Positions 1-8,848 of a stretch of 10,134 nucleotides of DNA are shown one piece after another. Source of the stretch: Larix sibirica (Eukaryota > Streptophyta > Pinopsida > Pinales > Pinaceae). Where the stretch lies: assembly GCA_004151065.3 (NCBI GenBank), contig NWUY0300007004.1, positions 65,854-75,987 on the forward strand. The letters are read 5' to 3'. The notes under the pieces are model-generated. The model was not told the origin of the DNA. It was given only the letters and a program-made list of their open reading frames with translations, and searched no databases. Both the position numbers and the translations under genes were made by a program. Position 1 is the first letter of the stretch; each line of letters begins with the position of its first letter.

Positions 1-114
1 CATGAGGCAGAAAATAAACCAAATCCAGAAGGGGACTGATATTATGAGAGATTACAGTGTAATTACTAGACTAAGAAGGAAAGGATACACCCAATACCGA
101 TGGAAAAATAATAA

Positions 115-741
115 ATGCTTCCAGAATATAACAGTAACAAACAATTGATACAGAAAGACAATCAATATGACATGGACTGGTTGAAAGATGACGATCTTCG
201 GTTGGTGGGACCTTTAGTAGAGGAATGGAATTCATATATTCATGGCCTCAATAATTGTGGAGTGGTTCTGATAGATGAGAAAGATTCCTTGGTTTGGACT
301 TGGAACTAAGTTGATGGATAGGTGACTGCCAAATTAGCCTATGATGCCACTTAGAATTTTCTTCCTGAAAATATATGGTGGTCTTCTCTATTATGGAAAT
401 AGACTTTCCCTCTCAAACAAAAGCTGTTTATATGGATTTCTTTGGCCAATTTTTTTATAACTTGGGACAACTTTGTTAAGAGGGGTGGGCAGGGACCTAA
501 TTTATGTGTTCTATGTAGAATGAATAGTGAGACTATGGATCATATGTTGGTTCATTGTTTCTTCACAAAACAGGTCTGGAGGGATCTCAAAACCATTTTT
601 AATTTTGCAGGCAATTGGACATCTTTTTTCATAGCTGGAGGTCCTGGTTAGAGGCCTATAAGGGCCATTTCAAAGAGTTGCATGCATACATTTGTTGGAA
701 ACTCTGGCAGTTGGATGCACAGGAATAAGGTAATATTTTAG
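115..741 (+). pseudogene. LINE ORF2 fragment, zf-RVT (zinc-binding in reverse transcriptase)
   Basis: Frame 1 reads continuously from the ATG at 115 with plant LINE motifs but stops at 307, 319, 352, 400 and 649. Recognisable parts are VTAKLAYDA (322-348), the W..LLWK..FPLKQKLFIW stretch (about 376-435), and the zinc-ligand block NLCVLCRMNSETMDHMLVHC (about 500-560), which has the C-x2-C ... H-x4-C spacing typical of zf-RVT, followed by KQVWRDL. At the six-T run 624-629 the sense frame shifts to frame 3, giving HSWRSWLEAYKG and then ICWKLWQLDAQE up to about 720. It then returns to frame 1 for RNKVIF (721-738) before a TAG at 739. In living elements this segment follows the reverse transcriptase. 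Its exact role is not settled; binding of the template RNA is often assumed. The copy is non-functional. Confidence 0.8.
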
Positions 742-877
742 TACCATAGCCCAAATATTTATGTTGTTGTAGTGGCAGTTTTATCCTTTAGGTGCCTTTA
801 AGGAAGTTTATGAAGGCTATAAATCCAGAAAATAGAGATCTGTCCAGGAGCCTGATTTTCCCTTGAGGTACCCCCTT

Positions 878-1366
878 GGGTGCTTTGATGGTGCATGTCA
901 AGGCTCGGAAGGATTTTGTGGAGATGGTATGGTTTTAGTGATTAATGAAAGCCATAAGTTCTAAATAAAAATAGGGGCAGGTACAGTATCAAATTCCATA
1001 GATGAGTTGGTAGCTCTTTGGGGGATACTATAATTTGTTCATGCAAAGGAGGTTTCTCAGTTATTGGTTAGGGGTGATTCAAAAGCTATCATTGATTGGG
1101 CTTGTGGAAAATCTGGGATGAAGGTTATCCAATTGAGTTGGTGGCAGATGAAGGTTCATGCTCCACAGGAATCCTTTTCTGATATATGTTTCTCTCGTGT
1201 CTACAGGGAATTCAATGTTCTGGTTGATTCCATTTCCAAAGAAGATCTCCTTCGTTAGGCAGGTTCCTTGGTTTATGAAAAGATGGATCTTGGTAGAATA
1301 GTATCCAAAGGCTCCATGGTTGTTTTCTTATTCCCCAGTGATGTTTGGTCAGATCTATGTGGCTGA
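878..1366 (+). pseudogene. LINE ORF2 C-terminal RNase H domain (RVT_3 type), broken
   Basis: Frame 2 encodes an RNase H of the type found at the C-terminus of many plant L1-like LINEs. It opens with FDGACQGSEG, in which the first catalytic Asp is codon 887-889. It continues through a strand resembling GMVLVINESHKF, the helix IDELVALWGIL with Glu at 1004-1006, and LVRGDSKAIIDW with Asp at 1076-1078. It ends with RVYREFNVLVDSISKEDLLR, with the fourth Asp at 1226-1228. The D-E-D-D acidic set is therefore kept. The usual His before the last block is not present: Arg-Val-Tyr-Arg-Glu stands where H-x-x-R is common. In-frame stops at 962 (TAA), 1031 (TAA) and 1256 (TAG) break the domain. Beyond 1256 the frame still reads sensibly to a TGA at 1364, probably the original C-terminus. 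The domain would degrade RNA in RNA:DNA hybrids during retrotransposition; this copy cannot be made as one protein. Confidence 0.82.
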
Positions 1367-1646
1367 GTTTATCCTTGTTCCTTTTTTCACTGCCATCTCC
1401 TTTGGGTAGAGCTTTTTTAGGCTAGAATGGATGTTGATGTCTGTCTTTTGTTTTGGTTGGGCATATTTCTGTCCTCCTTAGTTTCTGGTTTTTGTTTAGG
1501 ATTTTTGTGGATTGGTTAGGCCTTTCTAGGCTGTCATTGAGATCTGTGTTGAAGGATCCTATGACCTCTGTTGGATCCGATGTAAAGTTTCACTGTATAC
1601 CTTGATTATAATTAATAGCAGGCATACGCTTTTTTTTGGAAAAAGA
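1367..1646 (+). other. Probable 3' UTR and 3' end of the first LINE
   Basis: This T- and G-rich stretch follows the last frame-2 stop and has no coding potential. It ends with ATTATAATTAATAGC, then an eight-T run and a short GGAAAAAG. A TAATA-like motif a few bases before the end is common at the 3' end of plant LINEs. The end is placed where this pattern gives way to unrelated sequence; without a relative to align, the boundary is uncertain by tens of bases. Confidence 0.55.
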
Positions 1647-2297
1647 ATGGTGAGATTAGCTCTCATGGATGCTAATTTGATGTTAAAATGGTTTTCCATT
1701 TTATGTTAGCCCCAACAATTGTTTGGTGAGGGATTTGACAATGAATACAAATAGAGTTAAATCAACAAAGTAATGAAGTGCAATAAACCAAATAATTAGC
1801 AACAATGCGTCCTAGGGTTTATAGTGTTCGAAAGATAAATGATTCAAACTAACAACTTGCACCATGATATTAACTACACTCCCAAGCTAACTACAATCAA
1901 ATTAATAAACCGTGAAATATAAGGAGAAACAAAGGCAAGCAAAGTATTATGATTCTAAATTGGTCACAGCTGATAAACAAGGCAAGAATGGAAACTATGC
2001 TTTTTCTATTCAACCAAAAGAGTCGTTAACGGCCCAAAAGACTCAACATGCAATAACATGCAATGACATGTAAAGCCACATGATTGTAAAAGCGGAAAAA
2101 TATATGAGAGTTATATTGTAGCAACATATTTCATAGTATTTGCAACACAATGCTAGCCTTCAGGAAACACAAATTATAGAGCTAAACAAGTGACAAGTTG
2201 TGGAAATCATCAAATAGATCTAAATTAACTGATCCATAAATGAAGGACTTATCATCCCACTTGATTACCAACATGGATCCTCTACAGAATTTAACTC
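1647..2297. other. Non-coding stretch with no gene recognised
   Basis: AT-rich with frequent stops in all frames. The only structure seen is an 8-bp perfect inverted repeat (1684-1691 with 1696-1703) around a TTTT loop, too small to call a mobile element. Some of this may be decayed repeat sequence, but no protein-level relic is visible. Confidence 0.6.
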
Positions 2298-2618
2298 TTG
2301 GTCTCTGTTCTAAACGTTATACAGAGAGCTCTATTCTTTGAAATGCCTTCAAGGCATGTTGTTAAGTGTAATGTGAACACGGATGGAGTTCTTGGCATTA
2401 ACAATACTTTGGCTCTGAGGACTCTATCTCCAGGATTGATTCCAAGGCCCTTATCCTCGGTCTTAATCACCAAACATGGATTCAAGAGATGTCTCGGCCT
2501 CCATCCATCAACAGGGTGGCAAAAGTGGCTTGGTTTGAAAATGGTTCAGTTCTTGGTTTCCTTGCTTGTAATGTCAAAATTAATTCCAATATTTGAGGCA
2601 ACACCATTCAATATCTAA
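2298..2618 (+). other. Unassigned open frame, coding status doubtful
   Basis: A 106-codon open stretch is present on the plus strand, and the minus strand is also open over 2291-2485. The plus translation contains PSRHVVKCNVNTDG, which faintly recalls the start of a plant RNase H domain (a conserved K-x-N-x-D-G pattern), but the rest does not follow that fold. I see no other family motif, splice context or codon pattern to support it. It is listed only because it is the longest open region between the two LINE remnants; it could be a degraded retroelement piece or chance. Confidence 0.15.
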
Positions 2619-4054
2619 TGCCAAATGCTTGGTTCTTCTAACAATATTCATGTAGTTTTCTGGAAGTGTTACCACAATGCACAATATATCAACCAATTAG
2701 CTCTCCAATAATGTAATGGTAACTCTTCTCTACATGGAAATACCACTGGTCAACAAACAATTAGATTCATGTTCATTCTGCAGTGTCAAATAGTTGAACA
2801 TAGACATATGCCCAACACTTTAAAACTGAACTCAAGCTATAGTGGTTTCCTTTTTCTTGTGATGTTTGAAAACACTATCAAAGGAAGATTCTCCCTCTAA
2901 CTAAACAAAATTGTAGTTTTTCCAGAAATATTGTTTTTGGGAATCAAATGTTTTCCTTATGTTTAACTTAATTCTCCACTGCCAATAATGAATCTCTCTT
3001 AACTGGAGATTGATTCCTCTTCCAATAGCTCATTCTCTCCAATAACACAATGGTATCCAAAATGATTACCCTCTCAGTAATGAATCGATTCCTCTCGTCT
3101 CATTATTCCACTTTCCACTAACCTACATAATGCTAGGGAGTAGAAGACTTCTCTCCTCTGCTAAGGATTTGTTTAAGACTACCAAAATTCTTAGATGGCC
3201 AATCGATCCTTCTCCATTGGGAAGCAAATAAATTTCTTTTCTCTTAACTAAGTGTAATTCAGGCGACAGTGGGGCCTTGTTTGGTATGATCCTTCCACAA
3301 TTATATCCACACCATATGGCTGCATCCAATACCACTGTGTGCAGATTTGGGACTTGTCTACAAGGTAGACCACCAATTGAACAACAGAAGGGGTGAGTCA
3401 TACAAGAATTTTATGGATGCATCCGGACCTCATTTGAAGAGATAGCACACACCCAGAAAAATGTGTATGGTCCCCTCACTATCTCCATAGGATTTATAGA
3501 TGGAAAATTTGATTAAGAAATGTGGGTATGGTGGTCCACATGCATTATGCCCTTCCTACCAATAGGGTAGTCTCACAATAAATAAAATTGGGGTGGTAAT
3601 TATAGATGCAGGTACAAATGGATACATTGTGCTTAATTTTTTAATATTGTACATGCATGTGCGAACTACTATGGGTTCATATACACTAATTGATATTAAA
3701 TAATACTTAGTGTATGCTAGTTATTGATGTATAAATTTGTTTGTTCATCCTTGCACCATACCTTTTTTTTACAAGCTTGTAGGTCTCATACCTTGTAGTC
3801 CTTTTGGGATATTTGGGGCCCATATGAAATGGGCCATACATGCTAATACAGATCATGCCAGGCAAGCCCACACGTATCATTTCCTTTTGGGTTCATACGA
3901 TATATTGCAAGAAGGAAAGGTGGGGCTATATAGATGGATGCATGGGCACAGAGATACATGGAACATTTGTCCTTATTTTTTAATATGTAGTATAAATATT
4001 CCTTTTTTATCCAGTCAAGTGTAATATTTTTCTACATATGGCAATTGAGATTGA
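2619..4054. other. Non-coding stretch with minor repeats
   Basis: No gene is supported. Open frames here (92 codons on the minus strand at 3123-3401, 95 on the plus strand at 3737-4024) show no family motif and are judged chance. Small structures are: a diverged duplicate at 2701-2721 and 3035-3055; the 10-bp palindrome ACATGCATGT at 3651-3660; a 9-bp perfect inverted repeat, ATACACTAA at 3681-3689 with its complement at 3707-3715; and a GGCCCA...TGGGCC pair near 3818-3836. None has the flanks of a recognisable MITE. Confidence 0.55.
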
Positions 4055-4711
4055 TTTTTTTGAAAAATACATCTTATATTAATAAGAGAATATTCACAAA
4101 AATATGAAAATAAAAGTTGAAGGGTCTATGCAATAGAGCCTTATATCTTCCTTGTTATAGCTACTAAAGTTGTAATAAATTCAACATAAGATACTACATT
4201 TAATTATATTCTTAATCAGAAGGTAGCTTTCGGCAAAGAGTTGCAAACATACCTCTTCTCTCCAAGAGTGACAAAAGGATTAGATCAAACTGACCAGATC
4301 ATAAAACATATATTAGCACCTTAGATTCTAGATGGTAAACAAAGCAATAGCATGAAGACAATCCCAAATGCCAGTGAAAGGAGGAAGAATGAAAGACCTC
4401 GAATCACCAAATAATGTTGCACGCCAATGAAGTTGGTCGTGGAACAAAATTGAATGTTGTTCTTGAACATATTTCTGGCAAGTTCGAATGAACTTGCACC
4501 CCCATAGGATGTGATTCAAGGTTTCTGAGTGGCTGCAACAGAGGAAAAGACCATTCATTAGCTTGCTTTTGGCAAGGTGGGCTTTGGAAGGAAACCCTTG
4601 ATAAATAACTAACCATGCAAAAACTGAGTTTACCACTGAGCTAGAGTGGCCAAACACTGTGCAACCAACAAATACACCTGACCTCAATGTTAGAATATGT
4701 TCATCTAGAGT
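4055..4711 (-). mobile_element. Second LINE remnant, antisense, without an RNase H domain
   Basis: Read on the minus strand, a zf-RVT-like coding relic (from about 4711 down to about 4230) is followed by a short AT-rich tail that ends in TATTAATATAAG (complement of about 4069-4080) and a seven-A run (the T-run at 4055-4061). This TAATA motif plus A-tail is a typical plant LINE 3' end. Only about 200 bases separate the zf-RVT relic from the tail, which leaves no room for an RNase H domain. It therefore represents a LINE lineage different from the element at 115-1646, or an internally deleted copy. The 5' end is truncated; no target-site duplication was found on inspection. Confidence 0.7.
4328..4711 (-). 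pseudogene. LINE ORF2 fragment, zf-RVT-like
   Basis: The open frame begins after a TGA just above 4711 and runs to a TAG at 4330-4328. The core is FAWLVIYQGFPSKAHLAK, matching the plant zf-RVT pattern F-A-W-L-x(4-5)-G-x-P-[ST]-K-A-x-L, then LFLCCSHSETLNHILWGC. The usual first zinc cysteine is replaced: LFLCC occupies the position of C-x2-C, while the later E-T-L-x-H-x4-C is kept. Past the TAG the same frame continues sensibly with NLRC, so the stop probably replaces a Trp of the common IW-x-x-R motif. The fragment has no upstream reverse transcriptase and no start of its own, so it is a relic rather than a small gene. The frame is unusually clean for its length, which suggests a moderately recent insertion. 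Confidence 0.72.
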
Positions 4712-5238
4712 TCAAAATAGGATATAGCAAATGCTTTCAACATATAAAAGAGTAAATATCTTTGGTATCAAACTTCTGAATTAGCTATTTGAATTTACCC
4801 CAATCCTACAAAAAAGGGCCCTGCATATTTGTTTTCAATTTATAATTTTCTTTAGGAAGAAGTAGTCCCACTTGTGACATGTTCCATCAATAATGACAAT
4901 TGTAAATATGCTAGTGCCCTAATTATAGATTATCTAAATTTGTTAATGTCTTGAATAAATATTGTAACGAGGCCCTAGTAACAAGGATGTTACATTGTGT
5001 AAGGCCACAATTTGGGGATTTAAATAGAAAAGAAAAGTGACCTTTTGCTACTACGTAAACAAAAGTTTTTTTTTACCATCCCCAAAACTATTTGTTGACC
5101 TTCTCAAATTGAGTATCTACATAACATAGAAACTAAACCAATTAAGGGATTTCTGCCTTTCTAGCTCAACATAATTTCACTATGCAATAAATGAATATAT
5201 ATCAACTATTTGACTAGACATGCATAAAGCTCATAAAG
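4712..5238. other. Non-coding stretch with no gene recognised
   Basis: AT-rich intergenic or intronic sequence with stops in all frames. A 6-bp inverted pair (TGTAAC near 4964 and GTTACA near 4989) was noticed and is not significant alone. Nothing else could be identified. Confidence 0.6.
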
Positions 5239-5415
5239 AACATAAAGATTTTTTGACAAGTAATTTGTCATATAATACAATTGAGTCCATACAAATAACA
5301 TTTTTTCTAGCAGTAGTAAGCACCACGATTAGCCTAAAAAGATATGCATTGTCATATTGTTGTAAATAACATAAAGATTTTTTGACAAGTAATTTGCCAT
5401 ATAATACAATTGAGT
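5239..5415. repeat. 48-bp direct duplication, copies 129 bp apart
   Basis: The 48 bases at 5239-5286 recur at 5368-5415 with a single difference (T versus C within AATTTG[TC]CATATAA). The spacer of 81 bp is unique. The offset of 129 is a multiple of three, so a chance open frame across the region on the minus strand contains the repeated peptide VLYxKLLVKKSLC. The near identity points to a recent local duplication. It has no inverted termini or A-tail and no sign of being an insertion sequence. Confidence 0.9.
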
Positions 5416-5513
5416 GACAGTAAGCTACAGGATAGAATGACAAATTGAAGCTTGAAATGTTTATCAAAAGTGTATGAGCATAGAAAATGTCAGATACATG
5501 ATTATACTGGCAT

Positions 5514-5642
5514 TTAAAAAGGAAAATTTGGTATGTCGTCAGGGTCATTTCCAAGCAGCAGAGATGGTGCTTGATGGATAAAGACAGTAAGAGAGATATG
5601 GTGTTTATCACAGGCCTCAAATATCCAATCATCAACCCATGT
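5514..5642 (-). CDS. Candidate exon or exon relic, function unknown
   Basis: After a possible acceptor (ATATGTCAG, with CAG at 5645-5643) the minus strand reads TWVDDWIFEACDKHHI..., with SLTVFIHQAPSLLLG further on and DPDDIP near the end. The frame closes with a TAA at 5516-5514 (42 residues). The composition looks like real protein, with Trp, Cys, His and acidic residues and a plausible amphipathic stretch, rather than the Leu/Ile/Tyr/Ser-rich translation of the competing frame. It joins in phase to the 59-nt piece at 5852-5910. No family was recognised. It could be a terminal exon, an exon whose donor has been lost, or chance. Confidence 0.3.
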   Translation of the reverse strand, partial: TWVDDWIFEACDKHHISLTVFIHQAPSLLLGNDPDDIPNFPF

Positions 5643-5851
5643 CTGACATATTTTTTCAACTTAGGAAGGAACCTTGTAGAAGTAAATCAACATATTTTGA
5701 ACCAACTATCAACATGTACCAAATCTAGATAATCTTTTAAGACTGAAAATTAACATATAAGGGGAGCACTGCATCTTTAAGATACAAATCACGCAACCCT
5801 CAAACAGCTGTCTTAGACAAGGACCAACAATGTAAACAAAATATTCCTCAC

Positions 5852-5910
5852 CAGTCTGGAAATGATAGTGCATCTCTTTCGGCTCAAAGCTTGTCTCACA
5901 TAGCTACAGA
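5852..5910 (-). CDS. Candidate 59-nt internal exon, function unknown
   Basis: On the minus strand a pyrimidine-rich acceptor (TTTGTTGTTTAG, ending at 5911) precedes 59 bases that read CSYVRQALSRKRCTIISRL from the third base. They end at a good donor, CTG|GTGAGG (GT at 5851-5850). The exon ends on a complete codon and the next candidate exon starts on one, so splicing the 209-nt interval between them keeps the frame. The evidence is splice-site quality and phase only; no homologous family was recognised. An alternative acceptor four bases downstream would give another open frame. Confidence 0.28.
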
Positions 5911-8571
5911 CTAAACAACAAATGAATCACCAAGAGTACATCCATGTTTCATGACCCCACCAAGAAATAGGATACATTGCTGCAATTCTTATAACATAAG
6001 CTGTATTTTTCAGACTTTCAAGGTGACAATAACTTTTCCATGGATAAGGTTATTCATTTCACGATAATTGCAGATGGTTTGAACCACAGGATCACAAGGG
6101 AGTTGAAATCCTGGCTACACAATCTAGGAACCTTGAGCACTTTATGTGGAGTATCAATAGTGCCCAAAACCACCATATTCCTAGTGTTTTTTTAAAGAAC
6201 GACATCTGAAAATAGTAGCAAACTGAGAGCCCAAGATACCCTTGATTTAATGCCTCATTATAGTCAACACCATATTGTTGAATTGATCACTAAACTCGGC
6301 ATTTGCATGGAAACAAGTTTGGCACTCCATGAGGCCTAAGATCAACACCTCACCTAGCCTAAGTTACAACACAAAAGGAGCCCAATGCCATCTTCACCAA
6401 AAAGAGCAGTAAAGTAGCACTGGATTGGAGAACATCTGATTGGCATATGGTTGTTAATTAACCAATGTTTTTGATGCCAACTCGGTATGTTGACAGGATA
6501 AAGGAGGTGCAAGGGGTTAATGGTTTTCATAGAATCCTATAAAGGCATAGAACCAGAAAGCTTGTAGCAAGTTGTCTTAACCAAGGTGTCGGGGGTTAAA
6601 AATATGCACATGTTAAAGCAGCGCAGAAGAAGGAGAGGCCTAGATGGACCTAAAATCAAATTAAAATGACACAAATCCCTGTGTTAGATTGTATGAAGGC
6701 ATCCTAAATCCCAACACTGGGAAGAAGTAAGTCGAAGTGGACCCAAGCACCTGCATGGATCCCATAAAATCCAAATAAACAATATTTTAGGAGGGACACC
6801 TAGCACTAAGAGGTATCAAATATAAACCTTGATGTACCAAGAGGTTGTTCATTCAATAAAAGGTTGTTCCTACTATTCAGATTTAATCTTTAATGCATTA
6901 TATGGCTGCGAGAAGATCATGGATATGTTATTGTGTGTCTCTTGAACATTTCACTTGGCTGTTATTAAGATATCAGTCTTCAGATCTATTATGGCTAATA
7001 ATCCTTTCTGTTTGGTGGTTTAGGCATGTCTTCTTCATCTACTTTCAAGTTCCATCTGTCACCTAGACTCAATAGCCCAAGGACAAGGTACCAAGTATTG
7101 CTTGGCTTCTCCCATCTTATCTTAAAATACTAAAAAGCACTTTCATTCGAAAAATCTGAATTACATAAGCACTTGAAGGACATATTTATAGTTTTAATAG
7201 GGATTCCCCCCTTAATGGATAAAGCACCACCTAAAGTGTGGAGGACGGCCACCAAGGTGACAAAGGGTGGTGACCTCAAGTTCCTCTAGGATTTGTACTC
7301 GATGAATGGACTTTGAATAACTTTGAAGTGCAGATTTTAGAGGTAAAATCCCTGTGTTTTATCCTTCCTTCACCTCAATTTACCCGCAAAATGCCCCTCA
7401 AAATACTTATAACAATAATAAGGAAAAGAGACGTTTGAGCCCCAACTCCCCACCACTGTCTATGTTAAAGAATAATGTTATTCCTCAAAACATGCAAATT
7501 GCCTTCAAGTAAGCATAATTAACTTTACACACACATTAGATCACATATGTTTACAAAAATCTTCCTAAAACTAAAGCCCGAGCTCATGGAAGTATCTGTA
7601 ATTTAGTATCATTTGTATAGAACTGGATTCTTTAGCTAGTAATTGTGAACTATGTACATCTCAGTAATAGTTTTTCAAATCTAAAATGCAGTCAATTGCG
7701 TGATCAGAAGTTACACTGGCCACTATAAAATTATTCCAATATGTTAGCAGCTTTTTATTGTATATGGTGTCCAAGTATTTTGAGAATATCTGAAAAATCA
7801 GTTTTAGACAAGTTAAACCAGAGCACAATATCCTCAAGTAGGGGGATCAAGACTCTAAAAAACTTATATTCTAGGGCATGGGATAACAAATTTCCAACCC
7901 CACCTTTAACCTCCTTGTTAGAGAAAGAAGTATGAGTATGAAATATGTAATTTCATGGTTTTTTTCTTCCCTCCCCTAAAACTAATCACCTTAACTTCTA
8001 GGTTGCAGGGATAACAACCTTAGGAATCAATCATATTTTATTTGTTGAGACCTAGAAATATATTTTTAAATATATTTAGTTTGTTCCTCTTGAACATCTT
8101 GCCAAAGTTTACTTAATATAATAAGTCAATAAAATTATATTAATGTGGAATTTTGTAACTCTATTTCTAAATCCTATCCTTAATAATATTAATTTAGATA
8201 GATTAATATTTAGTAACTAACATTCCAACTAAAGCAAGTAAACATTGGGTGTGAATAAATGAGCATGTTTTCTAAATTTCTATTGAAATAAAAACAAGTT
8301 CAATTTCTTCCATTTCTGTAAAGTGGTACATCATAGGGAAAAATAATATATATTTATGAGGTAAGCATCTATGGATACAAACGAAACAAGTTTTGACCAT
8401 TAAGAAGGATTCTTTAAAAAATTAGTGAGTGCACAATCAAAGCAAATATGCCTCAGCATTATGGCGCATTTATCTAGAATGACAATGAAATTCACATGCA
8501 AAACTTAGATATCAATATAGGTATATACATTATTCCTTGAATGTTTACCAACTTGGAAGGTGCATAATTAC
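5911..8571. other. Long stretch with no gene supported (intronic or intergenic)
   Basis: AT-rich with scattered stops. Around 6300-6040 the minus strand gives fragments such as QQYGVDYNEA and CNYREMNN, which faintly resemble copia- and gypsy-type reverse-transcriptase motifs, but the surrounding sequence does not follow either domain, so no element is called. A 64-codon frame at 7741-7935 has no recognisable content. The interval 8040-8220 is very AT-rich and contains a 9-bp inverted repeat (8185-8210). Much of this may be intron if the minus-strand exon candidates on each side belong together. Confidence 0.5.
8185..8210. repeat. Perfect 9-bp inverted repeat in an AT-rich block
   Basis: AATATTAAT at 8185-8193 pairs with ATTAATATT at 8202-8210 around an 8-nt loop. 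The wider AT-rich context (8040-8220) makes a chance origin quite possible. No target-site duplication was seen around it. Confidence 0.5.
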
Positions 8572-8841
8572 CTATATTAGTACTAAAGCATATGATAGAT
8601 CATGTTCCAAATATTTTGAGCCAACAACCTCATTTAGAACTTCAAAAGATTGCATGACCTGCAGTAGATTGTCCAATGAAGAAATTTCTCCAAGTTTCTC
8701 TTTATACAATGGTTGCATTGTGTTGATATTTAATGATTGGTGGATATTGAAAAGCTTCCACAAGATGTCACCCATAAGCCTCACTACTAAGGACCAACTT
8801 TCACACGTCAGTAACAATCTTGATAGATACCTTCCAATCAT
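8572..8841 (-). CDS. Leucine-rich open frame, candidate exon of unknown gene
   Basis: A minus-strand frame of 89 codons runs from an ATG at 8841 to a TAG at 8574-8572. An in-frame TAA lies two codons above the ATG. The protein is helical in character: a Leu-rich start, then WSLVVRLMGDILWKLF, then SSLDNLLQVMQSFEVLNEVV, as in ARM/HEAT or other all-helical proteins. A strong donor-like ATAG|GTAATT lies immediately at the stop codon, so a true exon might end nearby in another way. The plus-strand frame over the same bases (8537-8848) is less protein-like. It lies on the same strand as the 9160-9834 and 5514-5910 candidates and could be an exon of the same gene. Family not recognised. Confidence 0.33.
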   Translation of the reverse strand: MIGRYLSRLLLTCESWSLVVRLMGDILWKLFNIHQSLNINTMQPLYKEKLGEISSLDNLLQVMQSFEVLNEVVGSKYLEHDLSYALVLI

Positions 8842-8848
8842 ACATTAA

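Larger units (their letters stand above)
115..1646 (+). mobile_element. 3' part of a decayed plant L1-type LINE (zf-RVT + RNase H + 3' UTR)
   Basis: Three parts lie in the order expected for the end of ORF2 of a plant non-LTR retrotransposon: a zf-RVT region (115-741), an RNase H domain (878-1366) and a T-rich 3' UTR ending in an oligo-T and short A-run near 1621-1646. The reverse transcriptase and endonuclease are not in the window, so the element either continues to the left or is 5'-truncated. The reading frame is broken by several stops and at least two frameshifts, so the copy is dead. Plant LINEs of this class use target-primed reverse transcription. I could not identify flanking target-site duplications or a long poly(A) tail, so the 3' boundary is approximate, and the left boundary is where the similarity starts rather than a true end. 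Confidence 0.8.

Noticed and set aside
1-114. Possible continuation of the first LINE to the left edge
   Set aside because: No zf-RVT or reverse-transcriptase pattern could be read here in any frame, so the element was not extended, although it may well continue.
2291-2485. Minus-strand open frame opposite the plus-strand frame at 2298-2618
   Set aside because: Neither strand shows a convincing domain; open frames on both strands here are consistent with chance.
3123-3401. 92-codon minus-strand open frame
   Set aside because: No family motif, no splice or start context, and it is surrounded by non-coding sequence.
3737-4024. 95-codon plus-strand open frame
   Set aside because: The translation shows no recognisable domain, begins at a non-ATG codon and has no supporting context.
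5231-5659. 142-codon minus-strand open frame
   Set aside because: The composition is Leu/Ile/Tyr/Ser-rich without motifs, part of its length comes from the 48-bp duplication, and another frame at 5514-5642 is more protein-like.
5960-6420. Possible antisense gypsy or copia reverse-transcriptase relic (QQYGVDYNEA, CNYREMNN)
   Set aside because: The short matches belong to different retroelement types and the expected flanking motifs of either domain are absent; they are probably chance or too decayed to call.
6840-6875. AATAAA near two copies of AGGTTGTTC as a polyadenylation or LTR signal
   Set aside because: There is no gene or LTR boundary nearby; the words are common in AT-rich DNA.
7741-7935. 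64-codon plus-strand open frame
   Set aside because: No homology-like content or context; the length is expected by chance.
8537-8848. 103-codon plus-strand open frame
   Set aside because: It overlaps the more protein-like minus-strand frame and shows no motif of its own.
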